In this document: positions 46,229 through 58,099 of the stretch, in pieces
Layout: the number at the start of each line of letters is the position of its first letter
Position numbering within the stretch: position 1 is the first letter of the stretch
Source of the DNA: Riptortus pedestris
Lineage: Eukaryota > Arthropoda > Insecta > Hemiptera > Alydidae
Length of the DNA stretch: 64,000 nt
Direction of reading: 5' to 3'
Assembly: GCA_019009955.1 (NCBI GenBank)
Contig: CM032229.1
Span: forward strand, 142,871,501-142,935,500
Program-made: the position numbers and the translations under genes
Notes under the pieces: generated by a model
What the model was told of the DNA's origin: nothing
What the model saw: only the letters and a program-made list of their open reading frames with translations
Database searches by the model: none

Positions 46229-47829
46229 TTTTTGTGGTGGGACACGAAATTAATGGATAATAAATGTTTAATAAATTGGTCATAGTTGCAGTATTATAGC
46301 ATAATACTGCGCAAAGAAAAACATGTGTTTTCATCATGCATCATGCTGCAAGCCACTAACTGGTGCGAGTTGAAATACAAAAATGGGTTCCACAAACAAT
46401 CAAGGTGCCATAAAATCATTTTTGTACATCGAGTGCATATAACATAACTTTTTTATATTTTGAAATTACGTTTTTTGTAGTAAAAAATATTCAAAATGGT
46501 CATGCAACCGTCATTATATTACTTCATATTCTTTGAACCTGCTTATAGTTGAATTTCTCAACTTTTTGAACACGTGGAAATAAACATTTACTTCCTCAAA
46601 TTTTCATCCTTAATTATATATAATTTCGATTTACTCCTTTTTTTTTTGTAAAATGGAATATATTATTTCTGAATTAACGTTCAACCCTTCGCCGGGTCGA
46701 AACTTGTATTTGCAAAATAAATGCATCAATTATTTAATTCTTTACGTAATGAAACTTCCAATTCTCAGAGCTTAGATTTTTGTAATCTTTATCCAGAGAA
46801 TAATCGCAAAATTTTCAGTTGCTGCTACTGTTTAATATCTATTATTTGAACAAATTACTGATATTTTCACCTTTCGCTGAAGACAATGAAGTTATTTATT
46901 TCTGAATAACTCGTTGTACATTTAAGTACTTTATTAAGTAAGACTCTCATTCTTTTTACTCAATCTTGGGAAAAATAAGTGTGTTGTCAAATGAAGTTTG
47001 GTAAGTTATAATATAATATTAATTATTGTTAGAACTAATATTGTTTTTAGCATATTATGCTTATTGACATAATAAATATTATTATTAATGTGGAGACGCC
47101 TGTAATTAATTCCGTTACCCGGAGAATCCCCATCTAAATGTTTACAATAACTATCGGCTTGTTACAATATTATTATTGTTTTCGGTTATTATACTGTTAT
47201 GATATAAATCTGTATTACGGGTTAAGTATACAAATGCGATTGAGCTCTGTCTCATATTAATTCGTTAAATTTATCATATGCTAAAATGTATGCCCGTGTA
47301 GAGCTCCTCCCTAGTAATTAAAGTTTCATATATTAATTCCGCTATGCCAAAAGATTTTAGAAAATCGAATCACGATTAACGACAATATATCAATAACAGC
47401 GGATAGGTTTTTTTTTGTTTTTTCATATACTATTTTTTAAATGGAAATTAACCTTGTATAACCATGGTGGAACTAGATACTTTACTAAGTGAATCTGTTA
47501 CCAAAAATCAAATTACTCAAAGTAATCCTTTTAAATTTTAAAACAAATACTGGAGCATATGTCTTAAGCTTAGCTCACATGAAGTTTTTAAAACCAACCA
47601 AAACATTGACTACATTCCTGGACACCAAGATGTCCCACAGTAATGCATCTGCTGCCAAAAAAGTTCAATTTAATTCTGAAATTTAACGATTGGAGTAAAA
47701 CCCCGGGCATTCATTCATAAATGGCGGAAGGAAGTACAAGGTGTTCATGTCTTAGCTAATTCAAAAATGTTTTAAAAATTACTGCGTATGACTACTATTC
47801 CTATACACCTGATGACGAATATATATACA
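46229..47829. other. No gene seen
   Basis: Very AT-rich. A 65-codon plus-strand frame (47489-47686) shows no domain. No repeat identified. Confidence 0.45.
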
Positions 47830-47912
47830 TAACGAACTTGATCATATATATATATATATAGATATATATATATATATAGTTTTGAACGGACCTCATTTTC
47901 GTCATCTCCTGA
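47830..47912 (+). mobile_element. Family H (TA)n and partial 3' region
   Basis: 'aacgaacttgatc', an interrupted (TA)n (47845-47878), then TTTTGAACGGACCTCATTTT and CGTCATCTCCTG, after which the match stops abruptly. Both element ends are missing. Confidence 0.75.
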
Positions 47913-48323
47913 ACACAATCGCCCTTCCATATAAGCAGGGACTTCCTCGAAAAACTGTCAAGAATTCTCCGGAAACATTTTCGGATAGCAAAAACACCTT
48001 GTTTTTCAGTAAGGTAGAGTCTATTTGATAGCCTGAGATAGTAAAGCTTACGCAGGACTGAGAGGAATGAACACTGTCAAAAGAGTCAACATGTAGCAGA
48101 TCTGAAACATTACACATTCAACCCCTCCTCTCATAGCTAGCCACTACAGGGTTTGTACTCCCGAAATTAAATTTGACAAAACATAACTTTTACACAGAGA
48201 AAAATGCTAAGATAAAACATTAGTACTAGAAGCTCTCGAAATTATTAAGAGAAAACATTATAAACAGCGTAGACTGAGTAATTCCCCCTGGAACCATTTG
48301 AGGAGATAGTAAATTACTTCACA

Positions 48324-48380
<57 letters not shown>

Positions 48381-48445
48381 ATCAGTTAGGCCCACAAGTT
48401 TTTGACTAGGCTCATGAGACTTAAACTATTCATGAAACTAAAAAA
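47913..48445. other. Unassigned; (TA)n(TG)n microsatellite
   Basis: Non-coding sequence with a compound (TA)(TG) microsatellite at 48325-48377. A minus-strand frame of 71 codons (47902-48117) overlaps family H sequence and is not credible. Confidence 0.5.
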
Positions 48446-48899
48446 GTCCGTCACGCAGGGGCTGCGTAAACTAAGCAGATTTCCCTCGTGATGTTTTACA
48501 ATAGAGAAATTTCAGAATAAAGAGCCGGAACCATTATGGGAACAGCCCGAACTACCTCTTGGCGGAACCTCACGAATAGACCCGAAGAGAGCCGATCTCA
48601 TCTCAGAAGATAAAAACAAAAATGCAAATATCTCGGTTAATATTCAAGATACAGAATACACGTATATAACACGATTTATAGTAAATGTAATTTGCAATAA
48701 GATTGATTCTATATAATGTTTCGATCCGACGTATAGTAACAGAGATATTTCGAATTTTCAATAATCCTCCCCTCTAAACCACCTCCCACTGGTCCGATTT
48801 CAGCCATTAACGAACCAGATCTTTATTTTTACATAAAACGTTTAAATTCCGAGTTTGGAAACGATCAAACTAAAATTGCTACCGCTAGAGCGTTAACAG

Positions 48900-48953
<54 letters not shown>

Positions 48954-49072
48954 GAACGGACCTCATTTTCGTCTCTCCTGGATAGGATCGATGGACATTT
49001 GAAGAAATTTTTCGAAACTCGCGTCACAAGTACGACCTCAATAGCTGATTTCCCTTAAGGGAAATCTGCTAA
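48446..49072 (+). mobile_element. Family H full-length copy E
   Basis: GTCCGTCACGCAGGGGCTGC, AAGCAGATTTCCCTCGTGAT, complete body, TTGCTACCGCTAGAGCGTTA, (TA)n at 48904-48948, TTTTGAACGGACCTCATTTT, a perfect TTTCCCTTAAGGGAAA and TCTGCTAA. With copy B it is among the best-preserved members. Confidence 0.93.
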
Positions 49073-50179
49073 TATGAATCAAAATTGCCGAAATTCAGCA
49101 GTAAGGGGAAACATTTAAAACCATTGATATCTATGTTATTGTTTATAGTCAAATTGTTTGTCTCTCCTGTACATTTCATTGAATATTTATGTAACTCTGA
49201 TATTAACCACGAACGTTACCCATTATTATATACTAAAAATATTTCATCTCCTGCTTTCAGTTTCAAATCTGATTTATACTGGGTTCTCAGTAAGTAGGAG
49301 AAATAATGAATATGATGTGAGAAAATTTCATATCCATGTTGAGAACGCGGAAAATTCTTTAGTTAACCCTTCATCAACATAACAGAGGTAAACTAGGGGT
49401 ATTGTGACCACCATATATCCTAATCGAAGCTTATAGTATGAAAATGTACTTTTTGATTCTGTCATATATGAGCATAATTGCACACAGATATGCATCTCTG
49501 TAAAAATGGTAGTCTATGTACTCTGTTTTCATTGATTCTTTGAGTAAATCAATAAACATAACTTTATTTCTAATTTAAAAAAAGAAATCTATAGTATCTA
49601 ACTCCAATTAATCTAAAAAATCTATAATTCTATTAATACATGTTTAGCTCTCCATGGCAAAGATTTTAGAATTACCAGAAACGAGTTCTGCCCAAAATAC
49701 ATTCATATCGAAACGTCTCGTATATAAGTCGGGATTTGGGCTGGCTGGTGGAGGTCCATCATCAACAGAAGGATAATAAGGTCAAAACACATCCACTCTT
49801 AAGACTTCATTTATTAAATGCAGAGTAATTTCTCCCATATTCCCATATTCAGTGCTCTGTGACACAACGTTTACATTTTTTAAACAACATGTAACATAAA
49901 TAAATATAATAGTCAATAAAAGATAGTCAACATATTAAAAAGTTAAAAACAAATAGGTATATAAAAAATGTAAAAACACAATGTAAATCTTATAACTAAA
50001 ACATTTTCTAAATAACTATTAAATGATGCATAAAATAGAATAAATAGGAAATTCATCTCATATATCAGTACTAGGACAGCAGTATATTTCCAGTAAACCC
50101 CATAGAAGTCCAGATAAGATCCAACCGACCAGTATATTTTTTCTGGAGTTTGTCAACAGAAATTGTATGCGAATCTACA
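49073..50179. other. No gene seen
   Basis: AT-rich; overlapping plus-strand frames at 49085-49382 have no recognisable features. Confidence 0.4.
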
Positions 50180-50880
50180 ATTCTTCTTCTTCACATGCTA
50201 TTCTGCGCTTATTGCCGACAAATATTACAGTGTATTATTTCTCCCATTACGTTTAGCACCGGACTTCATTATCGCTGCCAATTCCTGGTGTGAACTATAA
50301 GGAGTCACGACCGGATTGCAAAGGTATGTTTGAACTATACAAGTCTGCGGTTAACACGCTGTCAATAGTAACGAAAGGGAGGAAGTGTATATAGGAAGTG
50401 GAGGGAGAAGAGATCCATATCAAATGAAGCAGTTGGCCGACACAGACACTCGGACAGACCACAATCAGCCCGGGTCATTACACAACAGTTGTACCAACAC
50501 GGATAAAACCTAATGATCATGCGCTCGGGACTGCTTGGGGGTTGGAGGGGGGTGGGTCTTAGGTGTGAGAATGCCACCCTGCAGCCATTTGTAGAGGGGT
50601 AGTTTTAAATGAAATTGTAGGTTTGCTCCTTGCAATGGGGGGACTTGGAAATTACTGAGCACTACGGTGGCGTGAACTTAAACGCGCCGCCTCCTCCCCA
50701 CCGCCTCCATCGGTGTTATAATGGCGTCAAAACTGTGATTTAGAGCGAGGGTCACCGCCCACCGTACCGCCAGTCAATGGATAATTAGCCAGACCTAAAA
50801 ACGCAGATCTGCCCATTAAATAACGACTGTATAATTTTTAATTGATGGCGTGCCTATTTTACCTGTAGCCTTAATCTGAC
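50180..50880. other. G+C-richer island, candidate regulatory region
   Basis: The second half (50600-50880) has alternating GC-rich blocks (cgccgcctcctccccaccgc) and homeodomain-type TAATTA/TTAATTGAT sites (for example GATAATTAGCC near 50780 and TTTTTAATTGATGG near 50836). No repeat match. A minus-strand frame (50362-50577) has no domain. A candidate enhancer by composition only. Confidence 0.35.
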
Positions 50881-51047
50881 TTTTTAACCTGCACAATGTA
50901 GACACTCTTAGTTACATTGGATAGGTCCTTTTCTTTATTTTTTTATCACCAACACTAAATACCATTACTTCACTGTTCGGTACTCTTTTACTGGCACTTA
51001 GCTTGGTCGAGGTTCAGGCCACAAATCCTATTACTATCAATTAATTG

Positions 51048-51060
51048 AGATAATAACTCT
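51048..51060 (+). repeat. Target-site duplication, left (LINE at 51061)
   Basis: AGATAATAACTCT here recurs exactly at 51974-51986. Confidence 0.92.
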
Positions 51061-51973
51061 CACAAGCTATTATTTTTACAAAAAGAAGACCGAAAATCCC
51101 AGAGCAATCCAACTTTGACAATAATCCTATATCATGGTCGAAATATATTAAATATTTAGGGGTGACGTTAGACAAAGGACTAACATTCACAGAACACATA
51201 AATAAAACGTGTGATAAAGCTAACAAAGTTATTTGCCAGATTTACCCATACTTTAATCGTAAATCGAAACTGAGCCCTGTGAATAAACTAATGTTATACA
51301 AAGCCTGCATCAGATCAGTATTAACATATGCTTGCCCCGTATGGAGCTATATATCAAACACCAATTTAAGAAAACTACAAATATTTCAAAACAAATGCCT
51401 GAGAATTGTGTATAATCTTCCCTATCATACAAGAATAAGAAAATTACATCAAATTTCAAACTTACCAATGGTAAAGACATATATCCGTAATCTAACCACT
51501 AAATTTTTCAAATCTTGCAAACACAAAAACAACCCACTCATCAATGAAATAGGTAATTATAACAAAGAAAGCACTGCTAGGTACGTACATAAACGAACGA
51601 AGCACATCTTACTCTAACACAAGAAACTGACTGAATCAATACCCAACAGGCTAGGCTAAAGACATGTAACACCTTTATCTTAATCCCTATTTTACCTCTA
51701 ATCATATTAAATAATCATAAGAAAGTCTGTACTTGTTATTATTATTAGCTCATAAGGTCTCTTAAATTTGTAAATATTTAAAATAACTGTTATCACTAAG
51801 TTGCAATATGACTGCCTACTATTAGTCAATTGCATTTCAACAATCCGCTACTTAAATAGAAATTTTTATTTTATGTTTCCTTTTGTAAATTGCAGTGGTC
51901 ACAAGGAACACTATGAATTATCTTGTAAAAATTCTTGTTATTCAATAAAGGATTATTATAAAAAAAAAGAAAA
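51061..51973 (+). mobile_element. 5'-truncated Jockey-like LINE with exact 13-bp TSD
   Basis: A 913-bp insertion. It begins inside the reverse-transcriptase gene, continues through about 184 intact codons and a 3' UTR of about 350 bp, and ends with AATAAA (51944-51949) and an A-rich tail (51960-51973). The exact duplication and near-intact frame indicate a fairly recent insertion. Confidence 0.93.
51063..51617 (+). pseudogene. Reverse transcriptase C-terminal part (thumb and tail)
   Basis: The protein shows the hallmark post-palm segment of Jockey/CR1-group enzymes: W-x-K-Y-I-K-Y-L-G-V-T-L-D (about residues 25-37), then HINKTCDKANK, the YKACIRSVLTYACPVW motif (about 81-96), and LQIFQNKCLRIVYN (about 106-119). 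The fingers and the YxDD-bearing palm are missing through 5' truncation. The frame is uninterrupted to TAA at 51615-51617. In an intact element this enzyme would copy the element RNA at a nicked chromosomal site; this fragment cannot. Confidence 0.93.
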
Positions 51974-51986
51974 AGATAATAACTCT
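51974..51986 (+). repeat. Target-site duplication, right
   Basis: Second exact copy of AGATAATAACTCT, directly after the A-rich tail. Confidence 0.92.
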
Positions 51987-52072
51987 ACATCCCTCATTCA
52001 ACTTTAACACAAACTCCACAAGGTGAGTGTGTATCCTTTAATTCTGACCTACTCAGAAGTTTACTAAAAAAA

Positions 52073-52140
52073 GTCCGTCACGCAGGGGCTGCGTAAACTA
52101 AGTAGATTTCCCACGCAAGGTTTGCAATAGATAAATCTGC
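52073..52140 (+). mobile_element. Family H 5' end only
   Basis: GTCCGTCACGCAGGGGCTGC and AAGTAGATTTCCCACGCAAG are well kept, but after 'atagataaatctgcatgg' the sequence leaves the family. A small hairpin GGTGGTAACACCACC follows at 52144-52158. Confidence 0.75.
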
Positions 52141-52159
52141 ATGGTGGTAACACCACCGT

Positions 52160-54160
52160 GAATATTAAGTGAATAAATACAAACGGTAATGTGAAATATT
52201 TCAGTCAATTTACAAGTTAATAATCTCTACAAGGGAAAGCATCTGAATTGGTAAACAAACTGGTCAGCGAACCTCGCAGAGCTGAATAGATAGATAGAAT
52301 TATTCTAGACCGAAAAGAAAAACCATATTGAATATAGCATAGGCATTTCATTGATAACTATTTACTATAGCTAGTGCTGCAATTTATAATGAGTCAGATT
52401 AAGTTTTATCTCAATCACTCAAATTTGATTAATCCAAGAACAAAATAAGGGGAGGGGGAAGGAGGGATCAACAGTATGTATTTGCATATACAAAGTAAAA
52501 GTCAATGAAAACAATATTTGGTATTTGACCTTGTAAAGAAGTGTTTCTTGATTCAACAGCTTATCATTAATGATTTTTTTTTGTGTTTTCTTTTTTGGTG
52601 GTTTGTTATGCAGTCTACGAAGTCATCTCATGAATAATCAAGTGAATATCTTAAAGTTTATAAAACTGCAGTAGCCTTGTTATTGATAAACATGGGCTGT
52701 AATATTGGCAGTTACCGATTATAAAATGCAGTAGATCATTAACCAGTATAAAACAAATAATGACATTGAATTGCATTCGAAAAACTCGGTTAATGGTAGA
52801 AATCAACCATTTTTCTCTTTAAAAAAAATTGATGCGGTTGTATCGGAACGGGAAATCGAATCTTTAATTTTTGCAATAGTAGTCATTAATTAGAGATGTA
52901 TTGCTTTCTTTCACAAAACCAAGCATTTGTGAATGTTTGATGAGTTAAAAAAAATTAGGCAGAAAAAAACATGCATTAGCCGTACATTCATTTAACTTCA
53001 TCAACCCGCGGCGTTCATAATATTCACTGAGGTTTTTCCTAGGCGGTTTTCACGAAAAAAAAAAGGCTTTTTAATTTTTTTTTTCATCCTTAATTTAACT
53101 GATTTCAGGGTTTTATCTCAATTAGTGATATACCATTCAGTATTGTGCTCGACTTCATTCCACCAATCCCCCCACCCAAAACCCCCTCATTTTTTTTATT
53201 TTAAAGCATTGAAATGGAAGCTCAGCGCTGGTAAGCCATTTCACGTTTCAACAAATATTGGTTAATTCTGGTAAGGGATTATCGTTTGGGTTCGAAAGTC
53301 CTTGTTCATTGTGAAAAATGCATTAACTTGCATCGGAATTATTTGTGAATTGCCATGTTATCCGTTATTGGCGGCTCGAAATAAAAAGTGATTGAGTGCA
53401 AAATCATCCCGTCATATTCTAGAGATATCATCACCATTGACGGGTACTAAGAGAAATGGTTTTCCGTGTATATATAAAGATTGAAATAAACTAATGAAGA
53501 AACCATCCAGCCGTTTTCACCAAGTTACGGCAATGTCCTATAACATGTACAATAACTATACAGTCATTAAGTATTAATACCCATGAAGTAAAATGTGGGG
53601 GTTTGACGAATACAATTCTTAAAGGTTTTTCGTTGAAATATTAATATTAGTTTAACTAAGCTCTGACTAATCCCTTCATTGACGTGAAATTGTCGTAATA
53701 TTGTTGTAAGCTTAAGGCATGGGTATGGGACAAATAATGACGACTTATTACCTTTCATGAGCTCACAAAAATCAAGTTTCGAGTAAAAAATGATTTGAAA
53801 CAATTAGCTGGTTGTCTTACCAGTTGTAGCTGGTTGAAATAAAAATGGTATTACGTGGAAATTTATTAGGGAGCCAAAATTCAATCCCTAATGAAATTAA
53901 AGAATGGCATTCTACTACTACACGAGGCCCTTCAGAACTACTACACGACAACAGCCTATATATAGACACAATAGTGAAACTTCTCTAATAGACACTTATT
54001 TTCAATAAAATTTAATTGCGCTCTAACACAAGAAAAAACGGAATATTTGGCTTTCTGTTCCTATTATTCCACTAGAGAAAATCCAACGGTGTTTTTATAT
54101 TACAAATGTAAATCTTTTATCATATGTCTTAGAAGAAGATGGCTTTTATTTTACTTTAAA
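52160..54160. other. No gene seen
   Basis: AT-rich. 52980-53500 is slightly more mixed and unmatched to repeats (possible conserved non-coding block). No coding signal. Confidence 0.4.
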
Positions 54161-54166
54161 ATATGT

Positions 54167-54362
54167 GCTCAGCTTAGCCACGTTGGCCTTAATCTCATAT
54201 GGTAAACCTAGAGTGGCGAGTCCGATGCTCGCCTGGGCAATAGGAGTTTATTTAGTGACAAACGCATTAAATATCCCACCCTGGCTAGAAAAGGGTGGTA
54301 ACCTGTAGATTACCCGTCCCAATTAGCCTTAGTAGCAATAGGTGGGAGTTACGAATAACGAC
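54167..54362 (+). mobile_element. tRNA-derived SINE
   Basis: GCTCAGCTTAGCCACGTTGG, 'cttaatctcatatggtaaac', CTAGAGTGGCGAGTCCGATG (mutated B box), GCCTGGGCAATAGGAGTTTA, 'accctggctagaaaagggtg' and CCGTCCCAATTAGCCTTAG. About 12 bp of the D-arm region are deleted relative to 6031-6261. Confidence 0.85.
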
Positions 54363-54404
54363 AACAGTAACCAACTATTAATGATCCACAATAGTGGTTC
54401 TATG

Positions 54405-54601
54405 CATTTCTCGTAACTCAAGTATAAGCGAGTTATTTGCACTTTCTTGTTTTCAACCTCCAGCCCCCCTCCTTTCCCATCGGCCCTCTTGTCATAGATT
54501 TTTTACGTAGAAATAGAGAATTGTTAGTAAGATGAGATCAGTAGCGTGTTAAACCAGCAGGTGTGAAATCTGCTTAGTTTACGCAGCCCTGCGCTGCGGA
54601 C
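54405..54601 (-). mobile_element. Family H 5'-end fragment
   Basis: On the minus strand it starts GTCCGCAGCGCAGGGCTGCG, AAGCAGATTTCACACC, and reaches 'gggggctggaggttgaaaac' and 'aataactcgcttatacttga', the start of the module body. Confidence 0.7.
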
Positions 54602-54639
54602 GTTTTATGTTCAGTATTAATCTGAAGCGCTCTCTTGTC

Positions 54640-55201
54640 AGATTATTAAGGGAAATGAACTATTGACTCATTCGTAAAATGTCTTCAAATCGTCTCTGTA
54701 CATGGGATGATGTAAATGAGGTCCCTTCAAAACTATATAAATGATAGCGTTCTAGGGATCAGAATTTTGTTTGGCCTTACAAAAATTTGACATTTAAATG
54801 GCTTATACAAACCCAAGATCAATATTGATTAAAAAAAAAAATTAAAATATATCGGGTATTATGAGTCGAATAAAAAAATTGTATGTTATTAATCTTCTTT
54901 TATATAATCCATTTAATTTTCTATAATTATTCTTTTATGTACGTTTAGTGTAACTTGTATATGAACAGAGTTATTTTTATTTTTTTGGTTTTAGCCCTTA
55001 GTAAAGCCGCACTTGTACTTATCACTTGTATGTTTTCTCTTTAAGTACCTCAGACGCTAAATATCTCGTGTACAGCTTACAATTCTTTTTTACAAACTAG
55101 ATAGTTTGTAGAAGATATGTAGAATAGACAATAGTAGGTGAAATGAGAGTATCCAGAACGCTTGAAATCTGTTTAGGTACCACCTAAACGCGATGACGGG
55201 C
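54640..55201 (-). mobile_element. Family H copy, decayed, both ends recognisable
   Basis: The minus strand opens GCCCGTCATCGCGTTTAGGT and 'aaacagatttcaagcg', passes a body with 'agggctaaaaccaaaa', and ends in 'gaagggacctcatttac', 'atgtacagagacgatttg' and 'aatgagtcaatagttcattt'. The palindrome and CTAA are worn away. Confidence 0.55.
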
Positions 55202-56770
55202 CTTTCAGTACTATGCAAATACCATCACAAAAAAATAACAACTATAGTTAATAGTATATATTAATAATAGAGTTCTATTATTATGTATAATAATGCAGAT
55301 ACATTTATCAATCCCTTGGAATTTGATAATGGACGACAGCTTTTGCTATTGTGGTTTCCCCGTTGGAAACCCTAATAAAGCTATTGGTGTATCCTATTTC
55401 TATTAGGACGAGCTATAACTGCGCACAGCCCTCGCTAATATTGCCAGTGATGAACTACCCCATGGAAGAGATTCATTTCGACACCCCAATCATAGGTAAC
55501 ATTGTTGTTCTGGACGGCGGGGGGGGGGGGGTTATTATCGGCTGGACATGGTCAGAAGCCCATTCTACCAATTTTGGATAGCGGTGAACTGGATTGACAA
55601 CTTGTTAACGTGAAATATCCGGCATTGAATAGGTTAGCCATTGATTTGGCTGTTCCTCATATTTGTAATTAACTGAGTCATTATAAGTCCACTCGGCGTA
55701 TCGATAATGCCACTGATGACTGCACGGAATGAAACCTTTTTCGTGTTTTAATTGACTGAAACTAATGTATGAGGGCATGTAAAGGATACTGAAAATTGAA
55801 TTACATGAAAAAGGTTACTAGAATAATTTCATATGCATATACAAAGAGACAGACACACTTACGTATGTGTGTGAAAGTCTGGACATGGCCTGTCAAAAAC
55901 AAACACTTTTTTCCTTCTGCACATTTTATTTATTTGAGAAAGTATCCCAACGTGTTTCAAGACCCTCATCAAGGGGTTAATTTTTATCAAAAGATTTTGG
56001 TTAATTCTTTATATTAATAACCTGTTACTCTATACATTCCCATATTATTTAAATTACCAAATGTGTAATGCACAAGTAGCATAGCCAAAGTTTTTTATTA
56101 ATATATACATTAAATTATTTAATATTTAACTTTACTCAGTTTATATCGTTTGAGGATCTACAAGTTAATGCCAAATATATATATATATATATATACATAG
56201 GTTTATCTTCAGGACATGTGGGAAATGAAATACGCCCCTTCCTTTCGGGTTACTTTTCAAGCAATGACTCAATCAAGAGCATGAGTCAAGTCATTTTAAT
56301 GATAAAATACTTATATTATTATTTGAAGTAGCTAAGAGAATTGGCAATAATCGCTAAGGCAGGGCATTTATTTAGAAAAAGGTTCATACCAAATCAATTT
56401 TCGGACCCTGGCTAAAAATGGATGGCCTTTTGCAGGAAACCCGTCCTCATTAGCTGCAGTTAAGTAAAGTGGACCTTAAATAAAATATATAAAACTAAAT
56501 TGTGTTAACAAATCCCTCTTCAGAACTCTTATCACACTGCATTTGATGTATTGAACACTTCAGTATTCTCTACTGAATAGGTTATTAAACTGTAACAACT
56601 TTTGTCGTTTAGCCATATCAAGCAGATTTTAAATATTCACTTTTTAAAATTAAATAAAACAGCTGGAAAATATTAATTCTTGGGAAATTATGTAAAAGCA
56701 TGCAGGGGGAAGAGCACAGTTTAGGTAAGGTGCTGGTTTAAATATGTTTGGTGAGCCAAGAGTCATTGGT
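55202..56770. other. No gene seen; island at 55320-55740
   Basis: 55320-55740 is G+C-richer with an open frame of 76 codons (55351-55581) lacking a domain and a G-run at 55521-55531. Elsewhere AT-rich with a short (TA)n at 56177-56194. Confidence 0.4.
55920..55985 (-). ncRNA. Hammerhead-like core, Penelope-type layout
   Basis: The minus strand reads CCCCTTGATGAGGGTCTTGA then AACACGTTGGGATACTTTCT and CAAATAAATAAAATGTG. CTTGATGA stands for CUGANGA with an extra or changed base, and GAAAC follows a short stem. The same order is seen at 21514-21440 and 29614-29560. Confidence 0.4.
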
Positions 56771-56774
56771 CAGA

Positions 56775-56902
56775 TTGGGGCGTGTCCAATAGAAATTTGT
56801 TCAGTGGCAGACACATTTAACGAAATCGTTAGTCCTAGGGTTGCTAGAAAAAAGGTGGTAATCCATAGATGACCTTCCCCAGTTCGCCTTAGTAAGAGAA
56901 AA
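56775..56902 (+). mobile_element. tRNA-derived SINE, body only
   Basis: 'caatagaaatttgttcag', 'acgaaatcgttagtcc', 'gttgctagaaaaaaggtggt' and 'ttccccagttcgccttag' parallel the SINE body. The head is unrecognisable. Confidence 0.5.
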
Positions 56903-57462
56903 AGCTTTGTTTACTAGACTTATAAATGACATTTCCAATGCCTTATAAATATTTAGAACATTAAAACTACCCTAAAATATTTTTTATCATTCTTAGTCCT
57001 CACTTTTTGAGTAGAGATAAATTGGAGCAGGGGATGTAATGAAGTATAGAGCGTGTAAGGGGGTAGGAAGAAAGAAGTTGGTAGATTGTAAAAAGAGGTG
57101 TCTGGGGTGATAGCCGCAAATTGAGCCTAGAGAAACACAGGGATCAGTTTTTTTTTTTTCTGGCAGCCCTCTTCCAGGCCGACGTCGCCCTGAGGGTAAG
57201 GAAATATTACTGGCTGCCTGGAAGATCCGCTCCAAGAGAGGACCACAGAAGAATGCAAATGCTCCGTAAAATATACCCTCATTTGTTACTTTCCCCCACT
57301 CCAGGGCCGTTAAAGCGGCCCAGAAGTAAAAAAAAAAAAAAAAATAAGGCTCAAAGTAAGTCCCTCCCCTACACTGATAAGGGTAGTACTCCCTTTCAGA
57401 AATATAGGTTTGTTAAATCATTCCTCTTCTACCTGATCGTCGCTCAACCATCGGGAGTCAGT
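56903..57462. other. No gene supported
   Basis: Overlapping frames on both strands (57121-57489 plus, 122 codons; 56993-57235 minus, 80 codons) in a mixed-composition segment. The longer one is interrupted by Phe and Lys homopolymers from T and A runs and has no recognisable domain. Confidence 0.35.
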
Positions 57463-58085
57463 TCGGCTATCTTCTTCGAAGACGACTAGAATATTTTGGC
57501 ATTATTAACAGATCCTGAGGCGTTACTTACAAACGGTACAATAACGCACGCCTTCTGTCGTTATTGGATATTTGTTGAGCCAGACGACTATACCGAGTTT
57601 ATATATTCCTTGCCCAGCTCACCAGTACCAATGAACATCTCAGGTCATATCCTCTACTCATCTCGGTCCAAGGCAGACGTCTTTCTTTGACCCTCCAGAG
57701 GATCTCAGTGTGGCTATTTTGCATGAATCCACTCAGCCAGGCAAGTGGTAGCAAATAAACGGGACTGTTATCATAATAACAATTTTTTTGGGAAAGTAAT
57801 TCCATTCATTCCTACGTATTCGCCAACTCCTCTAAGTACTCGACCAGCAGATCGGCTACGCTCTTCGACGACGACTTGAATGTTGTTGCATTATTAACAG
57901 ATTTTGCGAAATTGGTCTCAAAACTGTTTCAATATCCGGCTTTTATCAATATAAATAGCCTTGTCACCCTTATTATATATTTAAGTTATTCGGCAATGGC
58001 GACTTCCTTCTCTCGTTATTATCTTCTAAGTGTCAATTAGCGTTGCAATTTGAAATCGTTTCCTCTTCTCATCTCGTTTCAAGGA
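57463..58085 (+). repeat. Old tandem duplication, period about 390-410 bp
   Basis: TCGGCTATCTTCTTCGAAGA (57463) matches TCGGCTACGCTCTTCGACGA (57852), and GCATTATTAACAGAT occurs in both. Near the far end CCTCTACTCATCTCGGTCCA (57651) matches CCTCTTCTCATCTCGTTTCA (58062). The interior has diverged with indels. Function unknown. Confidence 0.6.
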
Positions 58086-58099
58086 TGTTCCTATAATTT

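Noticed and set aside
57121..57489. 122-codon plus-strand frame
   Set aside because: Contains Phe and Lys homopolymers from T and A runs, overlaps a minus-strand frame, and has no domain.
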